Below are positions 43,816 to 54,080 of a DNA stretch of 64,000 nt, in pieces; position 1 is the first letter of the stretch, and each line of letters opens with the position of its first letter. Origin of the DNA: Pseudeuparius sepicola (taxonomy: Eukaryota; Arthropoda; Insecta; Coleoptera; Anthribidae); assembly GCA_963920635.1 (NCBI GenBank), contig OY987299.1:64896692-64960691 (forward strand). The letters are read 5' to 3'. The notes under the pieces were generated by a model that was not told the origin of the DNA, did no database searches, and was given only the letters and a program-made list of their open reading frames with translations. The position numbers and the translations under genes are program-made.

Positions 43816-44068
43816 TATTCCTACAGTAAAATAATTAAGTATCTGCGACCTTTCCAATATGTCAACGTTTAATATCTGATTGTGTGGGAACTATTTCGGT
43901 GTCACTTTTCCAAACTTTTCAGTACCACTCCAGCCGATGTTTTGGAAGGTATGCGATTTGTTAATTGGGGGTGTACTTTTAAAACAAATGTTTCTAAGGA
44001 ATCAAACTTTCCTATAAGTGCATGAAGAGGTCTTGTATTTTGATTTCGATCTTGATTGATTTCCCTAA

Positions 44069-44440
44069 CTACACCATCAATACGTTCAAGTATTTGTTTG
44101 TTACTTCGCTAACACGTTTATTAATACATGTTTCAACATATTGCCCTGTTCTGTTCAATATAAGTTTTGCGGTTTCTTGCACTGCAATTTCAATACCTTT
44201 AACCTGTCTATTAATATAATTAAGTGTTACGACATCTGTATCAGATAGGTACAGGTTCTGCAACATTACACAAACGTTTTCCATCAATATCGAAATGTTT
44301 ATCTATGGTGAGTTTAAATCCAACACCAGCGGGTCCACGTGGTACATTTCCAACGTCGCCTTCTCTTGCAACCGAATTTATCAATTGTGGAATAATTATT
44401 GCCACTCATACTATCCAACACATACTGATTTATTTAGTGC
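44069..44440 (-). pseudogene. Maverick-core ORF, unnamed small protein
   Basis: Two frames on the minus strand: GPAGVGFKLTIDKHFDIDGK and RLCNVAEPV in the first, then SDTDVVTLNYINRQVKGIEI and AVQETAKLIL to a stop at 44,069. One shift separates them near 44,250. The second part looks helical. About 120 codons. Position among virion genes suggests a structural or accessory protein, but no family is assigned. Confidence 0.5.
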
Positions 44441-44575
44441 CCTGTATGATATTTATAAAAAACCTTGGGTGGATAGGTTAATATATAATTCCCTCCTACC
44501 TAAGCTCCTAGGTTATTTCATTATCCAGTCCGGTATTTAAAGCCCTTTTTTGAGCTCCATAATAAACGTAATCAA

Positions 44576-45374
44576 TCAACTAGTTCCTTGTGTTTTTGTT
44601 TTCCTATAAGGTAGTGTAAACAAACCACCCTCCTTTGTTTCAGAACCCCCCACCGAATTAATATAACCCCTCATTAGTGGTTCTATAACCTTAAATTTTC
44701 TTCTGTTTTTTACGTTTACGCCCCGACTGGGATCATAGTATTTGTAGGGTGCCCCTGTTAATCTTAAAATCTCAGTATAAGCCATTTTGGTTTCATTACA
44801 AGTCCGTTATTAAGGATGTTTTCGGGCAACTTCAAGAAAATCACATGGGAAATCTCATCGTTACCATCAAAACTAACAACGTTATTGTCATGCACAATTG
44901 AATTTTTTTTGGTGAAAATTGAACTTCTGCATCGCCCATGAAAAATTTATTTGTCGTATTATCAAAACGTATTCCATAATCATAATCGTATTCTGCTCTG
45001 TTGTTTTAGCGCCCTCCAAGTTTTCGAACAACATCTGTCGTCTAGTTTTTTCAGTGTTGGAAATACTTTGCTCTAAGAGGGATGATCTGTCTTCGCTTTC
45101 TACACTCTCACTTGTTGTACTGCTATCGTTACTATCATTATTACTATTGTTTATATCCAAAAATTTATCTTTTTCGCTTTTTATTTTAGGATATACATAT
45201 TATATTCAATGGTTTTGTGATAGGTTCATACATTTTCTCGATTACTCTTTTATCCTCGAAATTTCTGCTTTGAACGGATTTAAATTTCTTACGCACTGCT
45301 TCCGTAGCTTCAACTAATTTTCGTTTAAGTTCTATTTCATCCCGAATGTTTTCATCTATTGTTGTTCTTCCCAC
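44576..45374 (-). pseudogene. Maverick-core ORF, unnamed structural-type protein, broken
   Basis: Starts at ATG 45,374 (MGRTTIDENIRDEIELKRKL). It continues through EAVRKKFKSVQSRNFEDKRV and YEPITKPLN, an acidic Asn/Ser/Glu-rich linker (DSSTTSESVESEDRSSLLEQ), then a YGIRF-type stretch in another frame, and ends YKYYDPSRGVNVKNRRKFKV, EPLMRGYINSVGG, LFTLPYRKT. At least two frame changes (near 45,180 and 44,800). It is divergent from the plus-strand virion genes across a ~45-bp gap, so both may share a promoter near 45,375-45,419. Function unknown. Confidence 0.55.
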
Positions 45375-45419
45375 GCTAGGTGGTTCACGAATGATTCAAT
45401 TAAAAATGTTTATAAGTAT

Positions 45420-45735
45420 ATGTATAGTAGTACACGTAGTGGACGCTCCCGTAAAGGACGACGATTACAAACTGGTCGATGTGTTATTAATACGTTAATT
45501 AATAAACTCCCGTTTGAGCTTCATTTACCAGGATATCAAATTTTCGGGCCAGGGACCCATCTCCAAAAAAGGTAACGTAGAGGTGAGACTGGAATTAATA
45601 AATTAGATTAGATGCAAGGAACACGATATGTCATACAATCGTAGCAGTGATTTAAAAGAACGTCATAAAATTGATAACTATCTTGAACAACGAGCGTGGG
45701 AACGAGTTATATCCAAAGACGCGAATGGGTTGCAC
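45420..45735 (+). pseudogene. Maverick protein with phospholipase-A2-like domain
   Basis: ATG at 45,420 opens a basic N-terminus (STRSGRSRKGRRLQTGR), then CVINTLINKLPFELHLPGYQ and IFGPGTHLQKR, stop-interrupted, then GINKLD and, after a shift, KEHDMSYN and DLKERHKIDNYLEQRAWERV. The GPGTxL calcium-loop-like part and the HD catalytic pair are the hallmarks of the PLA2 domain also present in parvovirus VP1, which helps particles breach endosomal membranes. A stop after QKR and a shift near 45,610 break it. Assignment rests on motifs. Confidence 0.65.
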
Positions 45736-46216
45736 TTCTCTACCTATCAAACATAGTACATCAAGAAAGTCTTCAAATAAAAATAAAAAAGTTACTTTTG
45801 GTAGAGGTAGAGGTATTTTGGTAGATGTGCGTAAAACTCTCAAAAAAGCGGGAGGCAAACATACAATTCGGAGTGATCTACATTCAACCGCACGGTGGCT
45901 TTGAAAGCGGCTCGCAAATGCTTAAAAATACTAGCGGAAAAGGAAAGTTACAAACACTTTGTATAAACCCAATTCCCAAATTTGCGGTGGCATATTACCG
46001 CTGTTGCCGATATTCGCTGGACTATCTGCGCTAGGTGCGTTGGCAGGTGGGGCAGCAGGTATTGTAAAAGCTGTTAATCACGCAAAGGATGCGTGAAATC
46101 AATTAATAGAGGCTACCCTTAATAACAAAACTGTGGAGGTCATTGCGTTGGGAAAAGGAATGTATTTGAAACCATACCGCTCAGGCTATGGATTGTATTT
46201 AAATAATAATAATTAA
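45736..46216 (+). pseudogene. Maverick basic protein with Gly-Gly hydrophobic segment (pX/preMu-like)
   Basis: A basic frame (SSNKNKKVTFGRGRG, LVDVRKTLKKAGGKH) is followed, after shifts near 45,895 and 45,985, by GGILPLLPIFAGLSALGALA and GGAAGIVKAVNH, and a C-terminal GKGMYLKPYRSGYGLYLN to a stop at 46,214. A GG before a hydrophobic LLP segment recalls adenovirus pX and related core proteins, which are cut by the viral protease at xGG sites. It could be part of the same precursor as the PLA2 domain. The function is inferred. Confidence 0.5.
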
Positions 46217-46239
46217 AAAAATTAAAGTCCCTACCCCTC

Positions 46240-46600
46240 AGGGCCCTCTCCAACATCGATATTGAGTTTTTTGCGAAAAAGTTAAAAATTCCATATTTTA
46301 GGGGTGTGTTCATGCGGGACACTCTACCTAAAGGAGGACCATTACTTAACGAATCCGTCATTGTGAACTTCGATAGAAAGGAGGGAAAGGGGGACGCATT
46401 GGACCGCATTTAAAAAAAAATCGGACCCATAGTGAGCTATTACGACAGTTTTGGAGATTTTCCAGCCTCCTTCAGAAATAGTGCACTACTTATTATGTAT
46501 ATGGGCATGAAAAATGCAAGTAAAATATATTACAACTATGAAAGATAGCAAGAATTTGATACAGTCTGGTGAGGGCAATTGTTATTGAAACTTAAACCAT
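46240..46600 (+). pseudogene. Adenain-like cysteine protease of the Maverick, broken
   Basis: NIDIEFFAKKLKIPYFRGVF then MRDTLPKGGPLLNESVIVNF, a degraded stretch, PIVSYYDSFGDFPAS, and YNYER*QEFDTV followed by a stop at the place of the expected Cys-Gly-His. This matches the order of the adenovirus maturation protease family (C5), which processes capsid precursors. The His-bearing segment between VNFD and YYDSFG is altered, and two in-frame stops occur, one apparently replacing the nucleophile codon. Lies directly after the pX-like gene. Confidence 0.7.
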
Positions 46601-46603
46601 AAA

Positions 46604-47010
46604 ATGGATCGTGAAACAATAAAAAGAATGGCACATTCACTATTAGCGTTTTCTCGTCTACGCAGTTTAACTAAAATAAGTAAAAACAATTAGCAGATAT
46701 GCCCAAAGAAGTAATAATTGCTTGTGCATCAGAAGAGATACCATTGTTTTGGCATAAATTGCCCGAACATATACAGAACGATGTTGATATTCGAAAATAT
46801 CTGTACTGCACCAAACATGTTTCTGAAGATGATTGCGATAGTGAAGACTGTAACCCTGAAAGATTGGTTTGCTGTTTGTAATATGAGACATGTTGGAATG
46901 GCATCAGATAATTCCGCTACGGTTACTATGTCTAATAAATCGCTGCTAATGACAGGAAGAGCTCATGTCTTTAGTTATAATAAAAATAATAAAAACATTG
47001 TAATAACTTG
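46604..47010 (+). pseudogene. Maverick-core ORF, unnamed
   Basis: An ATG at 46,612 (MDRETIKRMAHSLLAFSRLR) is followed by shifts into EVIIACASEEIPLFWHKLPE and HIQNDVDIRKYLYCTKHVSE, with an acidic Cys-bearing DDCDSEDCNPERLVCC segment. A further frame ends SNKSLLMTGRAHVFSYNK. Possibly one gene of about 130 codons. Cysteine spacing hints at metal binding; no family recognised. Confidence 0.45.
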
Positions 47011-47023
47011 AGTTTTTTCAGTT

Positions 47024-47589
47024 ATGTCTGGAACGTTTACTCTTTCTGAACATAAAAGTATAATTAGTGCAGATTATTATCCACCGATTGAGTTGGATTC
47101 AAACTGCAACTATGGTCTTGGACTAATTGGATTCTATACCTACAATTCGATACTCAACGTGTATGAAACAAACAACTGTTTTGCATACAAACCCCCCGAT
47201 TCGAAAGCTTCAACAATTATCCACATTCCACCGGGCACATATATGAAATTAATGAAATTTATATGGCAATACTACGGGCTATGAAGATAGATAACACGTC
47301 AGAAACTGAACGCAAAAAAAATCCCTCTACATGGTAATAATATTATAAGATTGATTTTACATATAAAAATTCTATAGGAACATTGTTAGGTTTTGAACAA
47401 ACATTTCTACAACCGTATATCGTCCACCAGTCGACATTACCTGTGGATATAATGAGGGTAAGAATAATCTGTATTGATTGTAATATAATTGGTGGCGGGT
47501 ATCAAAATTCTGAGTCTCACACGCTCTTCCAATTTGACATTGACGCAGAACAAGGATATAAACTGACAAAGGAGCCTCAGAATATTATA
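47024..47589 (+). pseudogene. Maverick minor-capsid-like protein, 5' portion
   Basis: Starts MSGTFTLSEHKSIISADYYP, then PIELDSNCNYGLGLIGFYTY and STIIHIPPGTYMK. After shifts between 47,285 and 47,380 it continues LGFEQTFLQPYIVHQSTLPV, HTLFQFDIDAEQGYKL and TKEPQNII, where a transposon interrupts it. Jelly-roll-type beta-rich proteins of this sequence family accompany the capsid gene in insect Mavericks; the penton/minor-capsid role is inferred from context. The 3' part is at 51,144-51,269. Confidence 0.6.
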
Positions 47590-48379
47590 CAGGGTGTATC
47601 TTTGATAGGTACAGAAATTTTAACCACGTAATCGGGGACGTTCATAAAACCGAAAAATGAAAAAAAAAATTTTTTTAATCGATGTTTAGAAAATGGGGCA
47701 AATCAATCTTTATCCGTGCTCAATGCACGCCGCTGGATCGTCACTAGAAGCGCTGAGAGGGGAGGTCTAACCTCTCCCTAGGAGATGGAGGGGAATAACG
47801 TTAGATTAGGAAGGGGAATACCGCGACGTTGCCGCATGTCAGAGTGGAATAAATCTGCTTGCAGAATTAGGTACCTAGGTACCTTTGAAAATTACTGCTG
47901 GTAGGTATCCACGTTTTTTTATGATGTCGGTTGCTGTGACGAACTGTTTATTGCTTTCTTCACAGGCGCACACAATAATTTAACAAACACGTCAGTCTTT
48001 ATCACTTTACTGTTATTTTAAGTCCCTAGGCAGCAGAAATGTATCCGAGCGCCGCTCGGAGAAGTCATTGCTAGAAAACTCATTGCTGATTTCACACTCA
48101 TAATTTTTTGACAAGTCTTTTGTGGAGTAGGTATCTACCTACCTACCTATTTTACAACTGATTTTCAGGCCGCAATTTTTTTATACTAATAATTAGCCAT
48201 CTCTTGGGACACCTTGGGATAATAAATTTCTGATCGGCAATCAACTGAATAAAGTATTTGTTTTAAAATACAAATTATCTGTAAAAATTGCAAATTTCCA
48301 CAACCACCCATAGGGTAGAGCGTAGAGCAGCGGCGCGTTACTTTTTTTAGCGAGTGTTCGCCTGTAGCCCTATCATCTC

Positions 48380-48930
48380 GAAAAAAGTGGGGGAAGACTG
48401 TAATTTGACGTGAATTTAACGCGCGGCTTCGATTTGTTCATAGTTTTTAATATTTTTCAACCCTTGCCCGATAGTGCGCCACCTTTAAACCCCCTCAGGG
48501 TTGTGGTCCTATGTATTATCTACTTTTAAAAAATTATTCGTTTCCGAAAAAAGTGGGGGAAGACTGTCATTTGATGTGAATTTAACGCGCGGCCCCGATT
48601 TGTTCATCATTTTTAATATTTTTCTACCCTTGCCTGATGGTGCGCCACTTTTAAACCCCCTCAGGGTTGTTGTCCTGTCTATTGTCTACTTTTAATAGTA
48701 TATTACACACCGAGGTGTCTCGAGATAAAGTAAACTTTCCACCCGGGCGGGAGGGCGGGAAGTAAAAGTCAAAAAATTGACACTTTCAAACTTCTAAAAA
48801 GTCAGAAATGTCGATATTACATACATGGTTGTAAATAAAAAATTATTCGGTTCCGAAAATAGTTGGGGAAGACTGTCAAATTGGCGTGCTTATCATTTCC
48901 GCATTTTTTAACCCTTTGCCGTTTCGGAAC
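48380..48930 (+). repeat. ~166-bp repeat inside the 3.55-kb transposon
   Basis: GTGGGGGAAGACTGT at 48,387 and 48,553 begins two near-identical units (TTAACGCGCGGC, CGATTTGTTCAT, AAACCCCCTCAGGGTTGT). A degenerate third starts at 48,872. Confidence 0.75.
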
Positions 48931-48959
48931 TCTCTCAAGTTAATTCCTTACCATTCCTC

Positions 48960-49400
48960 TTACTTTTCGTAAAAACTTGGTGGCGAAATGTCGCGTAATG
49001 TCCCCAAAAACCGAAAAACAGCGACTCCTCCTGGTGAATTTAAGCGTGCCCTTGACTACTGCCCGACATTCCTTCGCCGAGATTCGCCAGGCGCGGGCAT
49101 ATGACGTTGGCGTCGGGCGCTGGCGTCCGACGCCAACTTCACACAAAAACGACGCCGCGCCGAATCGCGCAATAATTACAATTACGAATGAATTCACTGG
49201 CACTGATTCACTCGATTTTGCTCCATTTCCACGCCGCCCGGCCCGGCCGACCTACTAAATTACAGCTGGGCGAGGAGCGCAAGCGCGGGGCGCCACTTGA
49301 CATCGACACTACAGGTGATCCCCACTACTCATAACTAGTGCGCGATATTAGCCAATCGCGGCTCGCGGCTCGCGGCCCCTACTTCTCTCGGGGCGGCGCT
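48960..49400. promoter_or_regulatory. CpG-rich block inside the 3.55-kb transposon
   Basis: Markedly richer in CG dinucleotides than its surroundings (CGCCAGGCGCGGGC, GAGGAGCGCAAGCGCGGGGC, GCGGCTCGCGGCTCGCGG), with a hairpin GTTGGCGTCGG...CCGACGCCAAC near 49,104-49,137. It resembles a promoter-proximal region; this is inferred from composition only. Confidence 0.4.
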
Positions 49401-50029
49401 ACTATGTTGCCAAGTGTGCTGAAAATTTACCTGATTTAGTAATTTAATTCCGTATAAATTTAATTGTGTAGTGGATTTTTACATGGATTTACCCGTTTTT
49501 GTGCGTAATAATTATACGAGATAGTAGATTAACTTATAACGAAAGAAACCCCGTATAAATCGGCGAAAATCAAAAATCGGATTTAAGGGACTTTAAGTCA
49601 GTTTGGGGACATGTCGGCATAAACGGCAACACCGAATAGTGGTATTGAATGGTATGGGGGAAAGCTTGTGCGCCGTCACCGTACCGCCGCGCCGTAGCCG
49701 ACGCGCTAGTCGAAGATCGTCCGTCCGATTATTATGGGATTTAACAGCTGATTGATATCGATCCGCGTCCGCCTGTAATTTTTGGGAGCGCCAGCTTCAA
49801 CAAGCAATTTATTATTATACAGAATGCCTTACGTGTGGCTATTCTGTGGTATAACAATTCTGTTTCCAAAACGTGGACGCGTATGCAAACGTCGCGTCTC
49901 GCTAACCGATATTGTTCCGTTACTTTGCTTTGTTTTACGAACTGTCGTCGGAACTGAACCTGCTTCTGTACATTTTTCCAGATCCGTTCGCCATTTTTTT
50001 GGACCAGCAGTGATGTCCAAACCTGTTGC

Positions 50030-50880
50030 AATTGCCGCTACGAATTTGCAGTGAAATAACAAGTGATTTTTTCATATTTCCGTTAAGAAATGCAGTGTTA
50101 AACTTTCGCGGCCTTCGTATGAAAACAGTGCTAGATAGGTTCCTACTAGGTACCCCAATTACGCGCGAGGATAAAAGAAGCAGCTTCAAGGGTTCGCGAA
50201 AATTCGGGTTTTATTAGACGCATACGGTATGGATCTAATTGTACAATCCACCTAGTCGAGTCCCCGTTGGAATAAATCAGCTGAGGGAAACCGAGACGTC
50301 CCTAATATTTGGCATCGCGCCGCTTTAAGTGTGCAGTGAAAAAAAAAACAAGTGTTTTGTTCGTATTTCCGTAAAAAGAGACTATGAAGTGTTATACCTT
50401 CGCGACCATCGTATAAAAACAGTGCCACTAGTTAGGTAGGTACTTAGTGCTTTATGTGATTTTGTGAAGCTTTTGGATAGTACCTAAACACAAGAAAATA
50501 GTAAAAATAATCGATGCATCTCAAAGGTAGGCTTTTTCATGCTATTCGTCGAGCTATTCGCTAAAAGAACCTTTAAGGAGTTGTCCAAAAATTATTTATT
50601 TATTTATTTAATCTCCACATACACCAAATGATACATGGTTGCGTCAATATTCTTCAAATACTGCGAAAAAGCCTCGGAAAAAGCGATTCGACTGGCAACC
50701 AGTTACCTAGTGCTTCTTGTGATTTTCGAGAGGATTTTTGGATAACATAAGAAAGGAGTACGACACCCGCAAGGAAAATCATCCAGGCATCCGAAAGGTA
50801 GTTTTTTTGCATGCTATTCGCTAAAAGAACCATTAAAGATTTGTTCAAAAACTAGTTGAAAGACTATTCCTGAAATACTG
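50030..50880 (+). repeat. Three tandem exon-like repeats ending at possible splice donors
   Basis: Similar blocks begin with (G)TGCAGTGAAA..AACAAGTG (50,046; 50,333) and share TTCGCG(G/A)CC(T/A)TCGTAT, CAGTGC(T/C)A and a TTTTTCATGCTATTCG or TTGCATGCTATTCGCTAAAAG end. CAAAG|GTAGGC near 50,525 and GAAAG|GTAGTT near 50,797 look like donor sites. They resemble alternative 5'-untranslated first exons. No ORF. Confidence 0.4.
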
Positions 50881-51143
50881 TGAAAGAGCTATACGTCTGA
50901 CAACGCTGCACGGCGGAATTGGGGGGGATCCGCCGGAACCGGCCTCAGTTCCAGCTGGTCCCGGCAAGGTCAAGGACCCATGGCCGTAGCGTCGGAAAAA
51001 GGGGTTTTAATAGCGTTTTAAAAAAAATTATTTCTGACGTTAATATGCACTTTAGAAAAATTTTAATTGCATAGGCGTAACAAGTGCATTTTTCCCGACC
51101 TGCCCTTAAAATTTCTGTACTTATCAAAGTTACACCCTGTATA

Positions 51144-51269
51144 CATCCAATAAATCCTAGAAAACGTCAGTACATCGAAAACATTACACTACGCATCTTG
51201 GCTGATAGTGGTAACTTGGTCGATTTTCACGGTGAAAAAATCATTGTAAAACTAGAGCTAAAAAATTAA
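51144..51269 (+). pseudogene. Maverick minor-capsid-like protein, 3' portion
   Basis: Continues the gene cut at 47,589: PRKRQYIENITLRILADSGN and LVDFHGEKIIVKLEL to a stop at 51,267. The C-terminal beta-rich NITLRIL...GNLVDF motif is the family's usual end. Confidence 0.6.
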
Positions 51270-51275
51270 TCTAAT

Positions 51276-51455
51276 ATGGGATTTGTTTTTAAGAACCAGA
51301 TATGTAAAATATACGATAACAAACAAGAAGTATCCGATAATGAAAGCAAAAATATCAAGGGATTTAGATTCAGTCCATGTAAAGTATGTGGAGCATCAAG
51401 ACGTCTTTCATGGGAAGATCGTAAATTTTATTGTAAATCATGGTTGTCACCAGTA
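51276..51455 (+). pseudogene. Maverick-core small ORF with zinc-ribbon-like motif
   Basis: ATG at 51,276, seven bases after the previous stop. KGFRFSPCKVCGASRRLSWE then DRKFYCKSW shows CX2C and a lone Cys 15 residues later; the fourth ligand seems lost (CKSW). It overlaps the next ORF start in another frame. Probably a 60-residue metal-binding protein, function unknown. Confidence 0.45.
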
Positions 51456-52430
51456 AAAAATTGGAGGTATTCGAAGAACCTATATTTGATCAATCACTCA
51501 TTATCAGTCTACACGAACACACTTACAAACCGTACGGGTCACCAAAATACACTAACTCGCATGAAATACGAATCCCAATACATTTGCAGGACCTTATTCT
51601 TGATAGTTACATTTATATTGAAGGCAAATTTACACCTAATGACGTGACAAAGAAGTGCCACCTTGCCAATAACGCATTTGCATTTCTTTTCGACGAAATA
51701 CGTTATGAAATGGGAGGTGACCAAGTCTGAGTGTTTAGAAAACCCGGTATATTAACAGCCTTAAAAACTATGGTACCATTCAATAAGACAATCTAATTTC
51801 TTTACTACTTGTGGTTGGGGTTTATCTGAAGAAAATAACGCCGTCCTAGATTCTACTTCCCACACATTTCACGGAAAACTCCCACTTAAATTTTTGATGG
51901 ATTTTGCTGAAGATTATTCCAAAGGAATTTTGAACGTAAAACAGGAATTAATATTTATTATTGCACGATCCCTTAAAAACTGTTATATCGGAGAAGTTGA
52001 TGCTGCATTAGAAATCACAAAGATCGAGTGGAAAATACGTCACATTGTACTCGAGGGTAAACAAAAACTTAGACTGCTCTCACGAATAAATAAAGGTGGG
52101 CACTATTGCAATAGTTAAGTACCATATCGTACATGGGATCTCTATGAATTACCAGCGCTTCGTAATACTTCATCCGACTTTTGGGCAATAATAACGAGTA
52201 CGAGTTTGGAAAGACCTCGCTATATTATTATCGGATTCCAATCTACAGGTCAATCCGATGATCACACAAAAGATGCCACTCAGTTTACTAACGCCGATAT
52301 TAGCAATGTTCGTCTCTATCTAAATTCGGATGTTTACCCATACGAATGATGGAATTTGGATTGCTCAAAAAAACTTTTTGCTCCAGAGTTCCCAAAAGGC
52401 ACCAGAGCTTATGCTTAATTATACATGATT
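51440..52430 (+). pseudogene. Maverick major-capsid-type protein (double jelly-roll family), decayed
   Basis: ATG at 51,440; KLEVFEEPIFDQSLI, HTYKPYGSPKYTNSHEIRIP, DSYIYIEGKFT and NNAFAFLFDEIRYEMGG form the conserved N-terminal part of the DJR-like capsid family. A stop at 51,728 is followed by frame-broken stretches: DFAEDYSKGILNVKQELIFI, AALEITKIEWKIRHI, then YRTWDLYELPALR, RYIIIGFQSTGQSD and NVRLYLNSDVYPY. About 330 codons overall. It would build the particle shell; at least four stops or shifts make it non-functional. The family name comes from motif memory and a profile search would settle it. Confidence 0.7.
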
Positions 52431-52705
52431 CATATTTGAGCTATAATATTTATGATGGCTCTGTAAATACTGGTATTCAGTATTGAATTTATTGTATGTA
52501 CTTGTATTTTTATAATTGATCAATTAAGAATTATAATATCTTTGGTGTGTATTATTTTCAGTCTTCACATAACCCAATACGAAATAAAAACACATTTAAA
52601 TATACCATAGTTTTATTGACTACAATAAGGTATGTAAAAAAAGTATATTATTTTATAACATATTTATTACAAACAATCAGTCTAGTCATCTTCCTCGTCG
52701 AATGA

Positions 52706-53035
52706 TTAGTAGCATCCGTTTTCTTTTAATTCTACGAGCCCATACTTTTCTACTAAGTCTTCGGGTAAAAAATCCGAAATATCGAATAAAAATTGTTTCA
52801 AGTCGATCTCTACCATTTTAGCACAAAAATCATTCAATTCCATTCCCCCAACCAAGTACTTGTCACATATTTTCACTCCTTCACTGAACTTTCCCTCTTG
52901 GGCTAAAGTTTCCCGAAGAACTTCGGAATCAGTACACAACCGTGAATCATAATTGGAGGTGTACGACCTATATCAAATTCTAGGTTATGTAATTCTGCTC
53001 TAATTCTTTCAATACCTGTCTCGAGATCTACGGCA
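52706..53035 (-). pseudogene. Maverick-core minus-strand ORF near right TIR, unnamed
   Basis: CDAVDLETGIERIRAELHN and FDIGRTPPIMIHG in one frame (53,035-52,940), then TDSEVLRETLAQEGKFSEGV, KICDKYLVGGMELNDFCAKM and DISDFLPEDLVEKYGL to a stop at 52,706. One shift near 52,940. About 108 codons. Predicted mostly helical and acidic. Not recognised; faces inward from the right TIR, opposite in strand to the capsid gene. Confidence 0.45.
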
Positions 53036-53412
53036 TCACACTAATTCTGGTTTGAATATTGTACCCATATATTGGTTATAATTTTAAGAGACGGGCCAAT
53101 TACTAGGTAAAATATACAATGCCGGATTCAAAGTTCAAAAATAATGATTTTAAGTGCTACAATCCCCGGCTTGTATCTGTAACGTATACCACCACTTCTC
53201 ATAAATATATAGTATTACAATAGAGCTTGAGTTTAATAATAGTTGCTAAAATATTTGGGTGTATGTATTCATATAGATTATAATATATGAATTACCTCGT
53301 TGGTTTTCCGTAAATTACTTTATCAGCTATTCTTTAATTCCGCTAGTACGTATACCTATACGTATAATCTGAAATACTATCAAAGCACTGCAATGTATCC
53401 GCTTTTAATTTG

Positions 53413-54080
53413 TTTTTCATTCAAAATTAAATGCAGTTTGTGTAAAATATTTCCTAATCCTCGCACCCGCTATCCTCGCACTCTAGTTTTTGGCCTGCCT
53501 GCCGCTCTAGCGTTGCGGCCGACGCCCATAGTACCTCCCACTGGCGGACGGCGGTCCATGTGGCGCACCCTAGGCATCTAAACTAGTACCTACTTTCCAT
53601 CGATCGGATAGCCGTGTCCTTCAGCGAGCGCTCTGTACGCTGTCCCTAGCGGTTGCCCTTGACGAGTTGGGCGGTACGAGATAAGCTTTGGAGTTGCGAT
53701 CGATATATTCGTAGATTTGCCGGATCCGTTGAAACATCAGTAGATCTCGGCTGATTTTCATTCAAAATTATAAGCAGTTTGTGTAAAATATTTCCTAATC
53801 CTCGCACGCGCTATCCTCGCACTCTAGTTTTTGGCCTGTCTGCCTGTCTAGCGTCGCGGCCGACACCCATAGTACCTCCCACTGGCGGATGGCGGTCTAT
53901 GTAGCGCACCCCAGGCATGGAAACTAGTACCTACTTGCCCTTCAGCGAGCGCTCTGCTCGCTGTCCCTAGCGGTTGCCTTCGACGAGTTGGGCGGTACGA
54001 AATGACCTTTGGGGTTGCGATCGATATATTCGCAGTGTTGCCGGATCCGTTGAAACATCAGTAGATCTCGGCTGATTTTC
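53413..54080 (+). repeat. ~345-bp tandem duplication in the right TIR
   Basis: TTTTCATTCAAAATTA begins copies at 53,413 and 53,757; both run through CTCGCACTCTAGTTTTTGGC, GTACCTCCCACTGGCGGA and CCGGATCCGTTGAAACATCA to TCTCGGCTGATTTTCAT. The left TIR has a single copy (41,630-41,980). The second copy lacks about 20 bp (CCATCGATCGGATAGCC). Confidence 0.85.

Larger units (their letters stand above)
47590..51139. mobile_element. 3.55-kb DNA transposon inserted in the minor-capsid gene
   Basis: Starts CAGGGTGTATCTTTGATAGG and ends inverse-matching ATCAAAGTTACACCCTG; the ~35-bp TIRs include ACAGAAATTTTAA. TATA is duplicated on both sides (47,586-47,589; 51,140-51,143), and discounting one copy puts the two capsid-gene pieces in one frame. 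The inside has no transposase. It holds a ~165-bp repeat (48,380-48,720, 48,840), a CpG-rich block (48,960-49,400) and exon-like repeats (50,030-50,880). Family unknown; a 4-bp TATA duplication rules out ordinary Tc1/mariner. Confidence 0.85.
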
